Positions 25,373-33,813 of a stretch of DNA of 64,000 nucleotides are shown piece by piece (position 1 is the first letter of the stretch; each line of letters opens with the position of its first letter). The position numbers and the translations under genes were made by a program. Source of the stretch: Frankineae bacterium MT45 (lineage in GTDB: Bacteria > Actinomycetota > Actinomycetes > Mycobacteriales > Jatrophihabitantaceae); assembly GCA_900100325.1 (NCBI GenBank), contig LT629697.1, positions 3,469,423 to 3,533,422 on the forward strand. The letters are read 5' to 3'. The notes beneath the pieces are model-generated. The model had not been told where the DNA came from, searched no databases, and saw only the letters and a list, made by a program, of their open reading frames with translations.

Positions 25373-27076
25373 TCACGCGACGCTGATGAGTACTGCTCCG
25401 AGAATGAGATCGAGCACCGCTGCGGCCCCACCGTCGGGCAGCTCGTCGCCGCGCCACCCGACGTGCTGGTCCGGACGGATGAGGACGTTCTCGGCCCCGT
25501 AGAGCTCGCGCACAGCGGGATCGTCCAGGTGCACGACGGTGAACGGGATCCCCCGCTGCGCGGTCTCGTGCTGGAACGCCGCCTCCACAACCCGGTCGGG
25601 CGAGAGGACGAGCAGCGCGAAGTTGCTGCCGATTCGGTCGTAGAGCGTTCCGCCGTAGGGGTCGATGACCCCGTCCGGTGCGCGGTGGCCAGGGCGCGGA
25701 TCGTCCTCGTACCGGTCCGCTCTCCACTCCGGTTCCGTCGCTAGCTGACCCTCCTCGTACCAGATGACCGACGAGCGGTCATACCGCTCGTCGAAGGTCA
25801 CTCCGGCGGCGTTCACGTGATCGGCGGCCAGGCGGGAAGAGATGCGAGCCCGTCGCGCAACCGCGTCGTCACTGAGGTCGGCGTCGTCGGGAACCCCGAT
25901 CGCACGGACGTCGGCCAGCGCGAGCTGCGAACGCCGGGACCGGGCCAGCGCGAAGTCGCCGACCCGCCAGTTGTGCGGGCGCCGTTCCTGGTCATAGGAG
26001 TCGAGCAGCGCCTGGGGCGCGTGACCGGAGAGCACAGCGGCGAGCTTCCACCCGAGGTTCACCACGTCCCCGAAGCCCTCGCCCAGATTGCCACCGGGCG
26101 TCCGCACGTGTGCGGCGTCGCCGACGAGAATCACCCGATCCGATCGGAAGGTCTCAGCGATTCGAGTCGCGTGGTAGAACGTCGTCGCTGAGGCGATCTC
26201 CAGCTCGACGTCGAAGCCGAAGGCGGCCTGCGCGATCTCGATGAGCTCGGCGTTGCTCGGCTCGTACTCCAGCGGGTACGGCCCGGCGTAGACGCGCCAC
26301 TCCCGGGTGCTCACCGCGGCCAGGAAGCCAGAGGCTCGATTGTTGAAGACGATGTTGGTACCGCTCGGCGCCGGGCCCACCCGATCGGAGATATCCCCGG
26401 TACGGACGATGAGTCGCAGCCGCTTCTCGTCGGCGTACTGCCCGTCCCTTTCGATGCCGGCCAGCCTCCGGACGCTACTGCTCCCTCCATCGGCACCGAT
26501 GACATAGCGGGCCCGAAGACTGCGGGTTGCCGCGTGGTCGCCCTCATCCAGATCGGCGACGACCCCGTCCGTCTCCTGGCGCAGCGCGGTGAGTCGCCAG
26601 CCGCCGCTGACGCTGACACTGTGCCGGTCCAGGTGCTCGAGAAAGACCTGCTGAAGCGCCGACTGCGGACGCCGCAGTGCCTCCTCCGAGGAGTGCCGAC
26701 CGCTCCCACTCCCGTGGAAGGACACACCGCTCGTCGGCAGCAGCTCATGACCAACCAAGGACGTGACGAGTCGGATCCCGCGGTTCCACTCAGGCGGGAA
26801 CGTCCACTCATCGCGGATCTGCTGCAGCACGCCCCAGCGCCGGAAGTGCTCGACGACCCGCGGGGTGTGCCCCATCGCCCCGGCCCGGATCAGGGTGGCC
26901 GTGCGAGCCTGGTCGACCACGGCCACCTCGACCCCGCGCGCAGTCAACTCGATCGCCGCGGCGAGACCGACCGGGCCGGCCCCGACGATGAGAACGTCGA
27001 CCTCAGCCGGCGGCGTCGCATGCGGGAAGTACACGGTGTGAACGTCGCGGCCACCGGTCGCTGCGTACTCGCTCAT
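25373..27076 (-). CDS. FAD-dependent aromatic-ring-type monooxygenase (PheA/TfdB-like)
   Basis: 567 residues starting MSEYAATGGRDVHTVYF at 27076; a longer upstream frame has no better start. The group A flavoprotein hydroxylase motifs are present: VLIVGAGPVGLAAAIEL (FAD ADP part), VIGADGGSSSVRRLAG (DG motif) and VILVGDAAHVRTPGGNLGEG (GD motif). The C-terminal thioredoxin-like domain (about 400-567, with FALLVLSPDRVVEAAF) is present, as in phenol hydroxylases. It probably uses NADPH and acts on an aromatic or heteroaromatic ring. It sits between two luciferase-like genes, so a sulfur-bearing aromatic could be the joint substrate (inference). Confidence 0.88.
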   Translation of the reverse strand: MSEYAATGGRDVHTVYFPHATPPAEVDVLIVGAGPVGLAAAIELTARGVEVAVVDQARTATLIRAGAMGHTPRVVEHFRRWGVLQQIRDEWTFPPEWNRGIRLVTSLVGHELLPTSGVSFHGSGSGRHSSEEALRRPQSALQQVFLEHLDRHSVSVSGGWRLTALRQETDGVVADLDEGDHAATRSLRARYVIGADGGSSSVRRLAGIERDGQYADEKRLRLIVRTGDISDRVGPAPSGTNIVFNNRASGFLAAVSTREWRVYAGPYPLEYEPSNAELIEIAQAAFGFDVELEIASATTFYHATRIAETFRSDRVILVGDAAHVRTPGGNLGEGFGDVVNLGWKLAAVLSGHAPQALLDSYDQERRPHNWRVGDFALARSRRSQLALADVRAIGVPDDADLSDDAVARRARISSRLAADHVNAAGVTFDERYDRSSVIWYEEGQLATEPEWRADRYEDDPRPGHRAPDGVIDPYGGTLYDRIGSNFALLVLSPDRVVEAAFQHETAQRGIPFTVVHLDDPAVRELYGAENVLIRPDQHVGWRGDELPDGGAAAVLDLILGAVLISVA

Positions 27077-27083
27077 CTGCGGC

Positions 27084-28424
27084 TCAGCCCTGCGATCCGA
27101 CGAGCTCACGGCTGTACCGGTTGGCCGGAATCGGAAGGCCGAGGTGACCGCGCAGCGTATCGGCCTCGTACTCGGTCCGGAAGAGGCCGCGCTGCTGCAG
27201 GATCGGGACGACGCCATCGACGAAGAAATTCAGTTCCTCGTCGGTGCGGAACGCCAGGTTGATGCCGTCAAAGGTCCCGGCCTTGAACCAGCTCTCGATC
27301 GTGTCGGCCACGGTCTGCGGCGACCCGACGAAGGGCGAGCGCTTGAAGTCCGACGCGGAGTCGACGACCTGGCGCAGCGTGAGGTTCTCCCGCCGAGCCC
27401 GCTCGATGATCTTGGTCGCCCCGGTCCGTCCGCCCCGCTCGGCCAGATGCGCGACGTCGGGGAACGGCCCGTCCGGGTCGTACTGGCTGAAGTCGTGGGC
27501 GCCGAAGCCGCGCCCAAGAAGGGCCAGGTTGCTCGCGAAGTCGTTGTCCTCCTCGAAGATCTCGCGCTCCCGGGCCCGGGCGCGTTCGTCGGTGGCCGCG
27601 ACCACCGGGCCGCCATGGATGAAGATCTTGATGTGGTCGGGGTCCCGACCGGCCTCGGCCGTGCGGCGCTTGATATCGCTGTAGTACTCGCGGGCTTGCT
27701 CCAGCGAACCACCAGGGGCGTAGATCCCCTCGGCGACCTGAGCGGCCAGATTCCGCCCCTCCTCCGAGACGCCGGCCTGGAAGATGACCGGCTGTCCCTG
27801 CGGGGAACGCGAAAGGTTCAGCGGGCCGGCGACGCTGAAGTGCTCGCCGACGTGCTCGAGCGCGTGCAGCTTGGACGGGTCCAGGAAGACGCCGCGCTCG
27901 ACATCAGCCGGGAAGGCGTCGTCCTCGTAGGAGTCCCAGAGACCGCGGATCACCTGCACCGACTCCAGAGCCCGTCCGTATCGGCTGGCGTAGTCGAGGT
28001 GTTCGTCCAGCCCGTAGTTCCGTGACGTCCCGGTGTCGAAGCTGGTGACGACGTTCCACCCGGCCCGGCCGCCGCTGATGTGGTCGAGGGAGGCGAAGCG
28101 CCGCGCCAGATTGAAGGGCGAGTTGTAGGTGGAGCTGGCGGTGCCGACCAGCCCGATCCGGTTGGTGTGCACGGCTACCGCCGAGAGGAGGGTCAGCGGC
28201 TCCAGCCGGTTCAGGTAGTGCGACGGGTAGGTGCTGTTGATGAACTGGCTGTCCACGATGAAGAGGGCATCGAAGAGTGCCTGCTCCGCTGTCTGCGCCT
28301 GCTTGATGTAGTAGCGGATGTCGATGCTGGCGTTCTTGGCGACCCGGGGGTCCTTCCACAGGCCGTGCTGGCCGGGGCCACCGACTCCATAGGGATGGAG
28401 GGCGAGATGGAGTTTGGCGGTCAT
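27084..28424 (-). CDS. NtaA/SnaA/DmoA-type flavin monooxygenase
   Basis: 446 residues of the two-component luciferase-like family that includes nitrilotriacetate, EDTA, dibenzothiophene sulfone and dimethyl sulfide monooxygenases. Typical blocks are GGPGQHGLWKDP, DALFIVDSQFINSTYPSHYL, LEPLTLLSAVAVHTNRIGL, DHISGGRAGWNVVTSFD and SRSPQGQPVIFQAGVSEEG. It needs reduced FMN from a separate reductase, and none is in the operon. It is clearly paralogous to 33814-35205, the first gene of the operon, and follows the importer genes closely, so it probably oxidises what the importer brings in. Confidence 0.9.
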   Translation of the reverse strand: MTAKLHLALHPYGVGGPGQHGLWKDPRVAKNASIDIRYYIKQAQTAEQALFDALFIVDSQFINSTYPSHYLNRLEPLTLLSAVAVHTNRIGLVGTASSTYNSPFNLARRFASLDHISGGRAGWNVVTSFDTGTSRNYGLDEHLDYASRYGRALESVQVIRGLWDSYEDDAFPADVERGVFLDPSKLHALEHVGEHFSVAGPLNLSRSPQGQPVIFQAGVSEEGRNLAAQVAEGIYAPGGSLEQAREYYSDIKRRTAEAGRDPDHIKIFIHGGPVVAATDERARAREREIFEEDNDFASNLALLGRGFGAHDFSQYDPDGPFPDVAHLAERGGRTGATKIIERARRENLTLRQVVDSASDFKRSPFVGSPQTVADTIESWFKAGTFDGINLAFRTDEELNFFVDGVVPILQQRGLFRTEYEADTLRGHLGLPIPANRYSRELVGSQG

Positions 28425-28481
28425 CAGTTCTTCCTTTGCGTCGGTACTCTTTGGTCCGTAATTTGCTAGCGAAAGTTCGTG

Positions 28482-29306
28482 TCAGGCATTGAGCTGCGCA
28501 CGCAGGGCGACGCGCTCGGCTCGGCTGGCTGCGCTGGATCGCAGTGTCGGCGCCGAACCGACGAGCAGCCGGGTGTAGACGTGCTGGGGTGCGGTGATGA
28601 TGCTGCGGGTCGGGCCGGTCTCGACCAGCTCGCCGCGGTACATGACGGCGATCCGATCGGTGACTCCGGCGACCGAACCGAGATCGTGGGAGATGAAGAC
28701 GATCGCGACGCCGGTGTCCCGCAATTCCTTGAGGATCTCCAGCACCTCGACCCGGTTGGCCGAATCCAGCGCGCTCACCGGCTCGTCGAGGATGATCAGC
28801 TGCGGTTGCGTGACCAGAGCCCGGGCGACGGCAACCCGCTGCCGCTGGCCGCCCGACAACTCCCCGGGTAGCCGCTCCAGCAGTTCGTCCTCCAGATGCA
28901 CCCGGGTGAGCATCTCCCGCACCCTGCGGTCGGCGTCGGCCCGGTTGAGGCCCTGGATCAGCAGGGGTTCGGACAGCGAGTCGCTGATCGTGACGTCCGG
29001 GTCGAGGCTGCGTAGCGGATCCTGGAAGACGTACTGGATCACCCCGCGGCGCCGCAGCGAGAGCCACTTCCGTCGCCGGTAGCCGCTCACCTCCTCGCCC
29101 GCGATGCGAATCGATCCCGCGGCCGAGGGCACCAACCCGAGGACGGTGCGGGCCAGCGTCGACTTCCCCGACCCCGTCTCACCGATCAGGCCAAGCGTCT
29201 CGCCCGGGCGGATCTCAAGGTGGACCCGATGCAGGGCCTGCCGCCGCCGTCGCCCTTTGCCGTAGTAGACGTCCAGACCATCGATCTGCAGCACCGGATC
29301 GCTCAT
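28482..29306 (-). CDS. ABC importer ATP-binding protein (DppF/OppF type)
   Basis: 274 residues. Walker A is GETGSGKSTL, the signature is LSGGQRQR, and Walker B is LIILDEPVSALD followed by the switch His in FISHDLGSV. The Q-loop segment FQDPLRSLDP is typical of the oligopeptide/dipeptide family. It overlaps the upstream ATPase gene by 4 bases. It pairs with the product of 29303-30223 to power uptake through the two permeases. Confidence 0.93.
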   Translation of the reverse strand: MSDPVLQIDGLDVYYGKGRRRRQALHRVHLEIRPGETLGLIGETGSGKSTLARTVLGLVPSAAGSIRIAGEEVSGYRRRKWLSLRRRGVIQYVFQDPLRSLDPDVTISDSLSEPLLIQGLNRADADRRVREMLTRVHLEDELLERLPGELSGGQRQRVAVARALVTQPQLIILDEPVSALDSANRVEVLEILKELRDTGVAIVFISHDLGSVAGVTDRIAVMYRGELVETGPTRSIITAPQHVYTRLLVGSAPTLRSSAASRAERVALRAQLNA

Positions 29307-30223
29307 CGCTGCGCCCCGTCGGTCAACAGCGCTTCGGAGGCACTCTCCGCTGCAAGGTAGCGATCCAGGCCGTAGAGCTCATGCTCGGCGATCAGCAGTC
29401 TGGTGTACTCATGCTGCGGGTTGTGCAGCACCTCAGCTGTCGGTCCCTGCTCGACCACCTCCCCCTGCCGCATCACCAGCACCTCGTCACAGAGCTGCGC
29501 GACGACGGCGAGATCATGCGAGACGACCAGCAGGGCCAGACCAGTGCGCTCGCGCAGATCGGCCAGCAGATCGAGGATCTCCGCCTGCACGGTGACGTCC
29601 AACGCGGTGGTCGCCTCGTCGGCGATCAACACCTTCGGATCAGCGGCGATCGCGGTGGCGATGAGGACGCGCTGCAGCATCCCGCCGGAGAGCTCGAAGG
29701 GGTACTGCTCGTAGACCAGTGCCGGGTTACGCAGTTGGACGGCGGTGAGCAGTTCCAGCGCCCGCTGCCGAGCCTGGCGCCGGGAGAGCCCCAGCTTTAC
29801 CCGGACGACCTCGGCCACCTGGGCGCCGACCCGGATCGAGGGGTTGAGGTAGGAGGCCGGATCCTGGAAGACGGCGCTGATCGTCGAGCCCCGCAGGCCG
29901 GTCCACTGCTTCGGCGTCAGGCTCGCGATGTCCTGCCCAGTGATCTCGATCGAGCCGGCCGAGACCGCGAAGTGCTCGGGGAGAATCCCCAGCGCCGCCC
30001 GGCACGTCAGCGTCTTACCGCTCCCCGACTCGCCGACGATTCCGATGACCCGCCCGGGGGTCAGTTCGAAGGAGACGCCGTGGACGATCTCGCGGTTGCT
30101 GATGTTGTCCCGTACCCGCACGTCGCGGACGCTCAGCACCGCACGGTCGGCCGCAGCAGCAACGGTACGGACGGGTGACGCGGCGGCGACCGGCTCGGCC
30201 GTGCGCTCGGAGAGGATCGTCAT
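29303..30223 (-). CDS. ABC importer ATP-binding protein (DppD/OppD type)
   Basis: 306 residues. Walker A GESGSGKTLT, Q-loop FQDPASYLNPSI, signature LSGGMLQR, Walker B LIADEATTALD and switch VVSHDLAVV are intact. An N-terminal extension of about 25 residues (AAASPVRTVAAAADRA) is unusual and unstructured. It overlaps both neighbouring genes by 4 bases, so the importer genes are tightly coupled. Confidence 0.93.
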   Translation of the reverse strand: MTILSERTAEPVAAASPVRTVAAAADRAVLSVRDVRVRDNISNREIVHGVSFELTPGRVIGIVGESGSGKTLTCRAALGILPEHFAVSAGSIEITGQDIASLTPKQWTGLRGSTISAVFQDPASYLNPSIRVGAQVAEVVRVKLGLSRRQARQRALELLTAVQLRNPALVYEQYPFELSGGMLQRVLIATAIAADPKVLIADEATTALDVTVQAEILDLLADLRERTGLALLVVSHDLAVVAQLCDEVLVMRQGEVVEQGPTAEVLHNPQHEYTRLLIAEHELYGLDRYLAAESASEALLTDGAQR

Positions 30224-31110
30224 GAGGACCTGCTTTCCACGGGGACGGATTGGGCGCTCGCGGCGTTGGCCCGGGCCTTGCTGGCGTTGATCAGCGCCCG
30301 GCCCGACTCGCCGGAGACGTCACGGATGGCGTCGGCGAGCAGGTTGCAGCCCCAGACCGTCAGCACGATCAATGCGGCCGGCGCGACCGGAGCCCAGGGC
30401 TGGTAGTGCAGGTAGTTGAGGTCGGAGGCGAGCATCCCACCCCAGGTCGGGGCCGGCGGCTGCACTCCGATCCCCAGAAAACTAAGGCTGGAGACGACGA
30501 TGAAGCCGACGCCGATCGTCTGAGCCAGCGCGACGGCGATGGCCGGCAGCACCTTGACCCAGACGTGCCGACGGACGATCCAGGTCACCGAGGCCCCGGC
30601 GATCAGGGCCGCCTCGACGTACTGCGATCGGGCAACGGCGAGGGTGGCCGCCCGCGAAACCCGGTAAAAGACGGGCGAGACGAGGACCCCGACCACCAGC
30701 ATCGCCTGGGTGATCCCGTTGCCGAGCAGCGCGGTGACCGCTACCGCGAAGACCAGAAACGGCAGCGCGATCAGGGTGTCGGCCAGGCGCAGGCTGGTCC
30801 ACTCGAAGGCCCGGCCGAGGTAGACCGAGAGCATCCCCGGGATCACGCCGACCACCAGGGCCACCAGCGCCACCTCGACCGAACCGAGGACGCTGGCCCG
30901 GGAACCCGCCAGAAGTCGGCTGAATGTGTCACGGCCGAGGTAGTCCGTCCCGAGCCAGTACTGCGCAGACGGCGGGGCGAGGGTCTTGGAGGTGGTGGCC
31001 AGCGGGTCATGCGGGGCCAGGATCGGTCCGAGTATGGCCAGCAGCCCGATGAAGAGCAGGATCGCAATCGCCTGGCGCCCGGCCCGCAATGCAAGGACTC
31101 GACGAAGCAT
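30220..31110 (-). CDS. ABC importer permease (DppC type)
   Basis: 296 residues with about six membrane segments: AIAILLFIGLLAILGPILA near the start, then the family's extracellular loop HDPLATTSKTLAPPSAQYWL and GTDYLGRDTFSRLLAGSRAS. The cytoplasmic coupling motif (EAALIAGASVTWIVRRHVW) contacts the ATPases. A C-terminal tail of about 25 residues is polar. It is followed without gap by the ATPase genes. Confidence 0.92.
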   Translation of the reverse strand: MLRRVLALRAGRQAIAILLFIGLLAILGPILAPHDPLATTSKTLAPPSAQYWLGTDYLGRDTFSRLLAGSRASVLGSVEVALVALVVGVIPGMLSVYLGRAFEWTSLRLADTLIALPFLVFAVAVTALLGNGITQAMLVVGVLVSPVFYRVSRAATLAVARSQYVEAALIAGASVTWIVRRHVWVKVLPAIAVALAQTIGVGFIVVSSLSFLGIGVQPPAPTWGGMLASDLNYLHYQPWAPVAPAALIVLTVWGCNLLADAIRDVSGESGRALINASKARANAASAQSVPVESRSS

Positions 31111-31111
31111 C

Positions 31112-32146
31112 TCAGACTCCTCGCTGCGAGGCCGGCGTGACCCGTCCGAGGACGATGTTCACGATCAGGTTGAAGGTGACGACGAGGACGATCGACACCA
31201 CCAGAACCCCCTGCACAGACGGCACATCACCGGCCTGCGCGGCATCGCTGGCGAAGCGCCCGAAGCCCTGCAGGCCGAAGATCCACTCGGTCACCACGGC
31301 ACCGCCGATCAGCGCCGGGAATCGGAGCCCGAGCACGGTGAGGGCGGGACCGGCGCCATTGCGCAACACGTGCCGGTAGAAGATCGGCCGCGGGCTGATC
31401 CCCCGCACCACCGCGCCGATGACGTAGTTCTCCTGATAGGCGCCGATGAGGCCGGAGCGCAACTGGCGGGCCACATCGGCGACGGTGTCGAAGCTCAACG
31501 CCAGCGCCGGAAGCAGTAGGTGGGCAAACCAGGGCGACGCGCCGGCCGCGAAGGGGACGTATCCGCCGGAGGGGAACCACTTCAGCGCCACCGCGAAGAC
31601 CTCGACCAGGATGATCCCGACCACGAACGGCGGCATCACCGAGAAGACGGTGAGAACGCCGGTGATCCCCCGGTCGATCCAGCTGGTCCGGCGCAGCGCG
31701 GCCAGCGTGCCCAGCGCGAAACCGAAGACCACCCCGATCACCAGGGCAATTCCAGCCACCGAGAGGCTGATGGTCAGCCCGTCGCCGATGAGCTGCGAGA
31801 CGCTGACCCCGTTGGACCAGCTCCGTCCCAGGTCGCCGTGCAGGACGCCGTCAAGCCACGTCCAGTACTGGACCAAGAAGGGGCGATCGAGGCCCCACTG
31901 CGACTCGATGCGGTGCACCGCGTCCGGCGTCGCCTCCTCACCCAGTTGGATGCGGGCCGGGCTCAGCCCGCTCAGGGAGCGTAGGGCGAAGGTGATGAAG
32001 GTAGCCAGCAGGAATACCGGCACGAAGATGGCGGCGGAGCGCAGGAGCGTGACCAGGGTGCGGCTACTTGCCCGCCGCACCCTGATCAATCTGATCGCGC
32101 GACGACTGGATACCAAGGTGGGTGCGTATGCAGCTGTGCTAACCAT
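31112..32146 (-). CDS. ABC importer permease (DppB type)
   Basis: 344 residues, about six membrane segments, with the DppB plan: first segment SAAIFVPVFLLATFITFALRS, then the loop with ESQWGLDRPFLVQYWTWLDG and the coupling region YQENYVIGAVVRGISPRPIF. A 30-residue basic N-terminal extension (RRAIRLIRVRRASSRTL) precedes the first segment. One base separates it from the partner permease gene. Confidence 0.92.
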   Translation of the reverse strand: MVSTAAYAPTLVSSRRAIRLIRVRRASSRTLVTLLRSAAIFVPVFLLATFITFALRSLSGLSPARIQLGEEATPDAVHRIESQWGLDRPFLVQYWTWLDGVLHGDLGRSWSNGVSVSQLIGDGLTISLSVAGIALVIGVVFGFALGTLAALRRTSWIDRGITGVLTVFSVMPPFVVGIILVEVFAVALKWFPSGGYVPFAAGASPWFAHLLLPALALSFDTVADVARQLRSGLIGAYQENYVIGAVVRGISPRPIFYRHVLRNGAGPALTVLGLRFPALIGGAVVTEWIFGLQGFGRFASDAAQAGDVPSVQGVLVVSIVLVVTFNLIVNIVLGRVTPASQRGV

Positions 32147-32208
32147 GCGCGATTGCTCCTATCTCAGTTTCTGCCGATATTCTCGGCTGGTTCGTTAGCA
32201 GCTACTCG

Positions 32209-33753
32209 TCAGCTGATGGTGACGCCGGTCCAGTCCACGTGTCCCGGGTTGGCCGGGAGCTGCGAGACGTTCTTCGCCTTGGCGAAGAGGTTCGGCGACG
32301 AGTACGTGAAGACCAGAGCCTGACTCTGCAGCCCGGCCCGGGTCGCCGCCTGAAGCGTGCTCGCGTACTCCGGCGATTCGAGTGGCGTCTGCCGGACCTT
32401 GGACACGGCCGCCTCGAAGCCCGCCGGCTCGTACGGCGAGCTCAGGTTGAGCGGTCCGTGCGGCCCGAAGTGCGCGGTGAGCGTCTGCACCGCCGAGTCG
32501 CGGCCGGTCGTGCCGTAGAGCGAGAAGGCCAGATCCTTGGCGAAGAAGGGCGTCGCCCAGTTCTTGTCGACCTTGATGTCGACGTTGATTCCGACCGCCG
32601 CCAGCTGGGACTTCACGACCTCGGCATCGGCCTGCTGAGTGGGGATGTCCAGGGTCAGCTTGATCTGTCCGGGCTGGTAACCGGCCTCGGCCAGCAGTTG
32701 CTTGGACTTCGCCGGATCGTATGGGTACAGACCGGTGGACTGCGGGTCGTAGGCCACATACCCCGGCGGGAACGGCTGGTTGGTGACCTGGCCGTAGCCG
32801 AAGGTGAGCTTGTCCACGAATTCCTGGCGATTGACGGCGTAGCGGACGGCGTCCACCACCTTCGGGTTGTTGAAGGGCGCCTTGTTCACGTTGATGCTGA
32901 TGTTGTTGGCGTTGAATCCCGGCTGCACGAAGACGTCGAGACCGGCCGACTTGGCCGCGCTCGCCTGGGTCGGCGGAATGTCGGCGAAGTTGTAGACGCC
33001 GGTCTGCAGGCCGGAGACGACGGTCGCCGCGTCCGGAGCCGAGATCAGCTGGACGTCGGTGATGTGAATGTTCTTCGCGTCCCAGTAGTTCGGGTTCTTC
33101 TTGAAGACCGCCTTCGTCCCCGGCACGACGCTCGATGCGATGAACGGGCCGGCACCGACCGGATTCTGGTCCAGCGCGGTGGGGTCGGCCGCCGCCTTGG
33201 GGCTGGCGATCTGCAGTACCCGCTCACCGAAGAGGAGCGGAATCTGGTAGTCCGTCTGGGTGAGGTGGACGTCGACGTCGAGGGCGTTGGGGGTCGAGAC
33301 CGACTTGATCGACGTCAGATCCCCGAAGATTGCTGAGTTCTTCTGGGACTTGGCCCGCTCGATGGCGTCCTTCACTGCGCTCGAGTCCACGGCCGTGCCG
33401 TCGCTGAACGTCAGTCCGGAGCGCAGGTGGAAGGTGATCTCGTCTCCGGTCGAGTTGTACTTCCAGCTCTCGGCGAGGTCGGGAACCGCGTTCCCCTTCT
33501 CATCGGTCCGGGTCAGCGCCGAGTACACCAGCGCCAGTTCGCGGAACTGCGCTCCACTGCCGGAGACCACCGGGTCCCAGTGCGTCGGGAAGTAGGAGGT
33601 CGCCCACTTCAGTGTGGGCGACCCACCGGCGGTGGTAGCGGCGGACCCGCTACCGGTGCAGGCGCTGAGGGCGAGCGCCGGCACGGCCAGGGCGGCCGCG
33701 AGTACGACACTGCGCCGCAGGCGGCGAGCGGGTAGCGAGGGAATTGCGGGCAT
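32209..33753 (-). CDS. ABC importer substrate-binding lipoprotein (family 5)
   Basis: 514 residues of the oligopeptide/nickel-type solute-binding family. The N-terminus is basic (ARRLRRS), then hydrophobic, and ends in the lipobox LSAC, so the mature protein begins at that cysteine and is anchored outside the membrane. Family segments include LVYSALTRTDEKGNAVPDLA, SWKYNSTGDEITFHLRSGL and VDAVRYAVNRQEFVD. The bound compound cannot be read from sequence; with the neighbouring oxygenases an organosulfur compound or sulfur-containing peptide is the best guess. Confidence 0.92.
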   Translation of the reverse strand: MPAIPSLPARRLRRSVVLAAALAVPALALSACTGSGSAATTAGGSPTLKWATSYFPTHWDPVVSGSGAQFRELALVYSALTRTDEKGNAVPDLAESWKYNSTGDEITFHLRSGLTFSDGTAVDSSAVKDAIERAKSQKNSAIFGDLTSIKSVSTPNALDVDVHLTQTDYQIPLLFGERVLQIASPKAAADPTALDQNPVGAGPFIASSVVPGTKAVFKKNPNYWDAKNIHITDVQLISAPDAATVVSGLQTGVYNFADIPPTQASAAKSAGLDVFVQPGFNANNISINVNKAPFNNPKVVDAVRYAVNRQEFVDKLTFGYGQVTNQPFPPGYVAYDPQSTGLYPYDPAKSKQLLAEAGYQPGQIKLTLDIPTQQADAEVVKSQLAAVGINVDIKVDKNWATPFFAKDLAFSLYGTTGRDSAVQTLTAHFGPHGPLNLSSPYEPAGFEAAVSKVRQTPLESPEYASTLQAATRAGLQSQALVFTYSSPNLFAKAKNVSQLPANPGHVDWTGVTIS

Positions 33754-33813
33754 TTTCGTGATCTCTCTTTCGGGTGTGATTCGGTTGGGTGATACGGATC
33801 AGTGCGGCAGCCG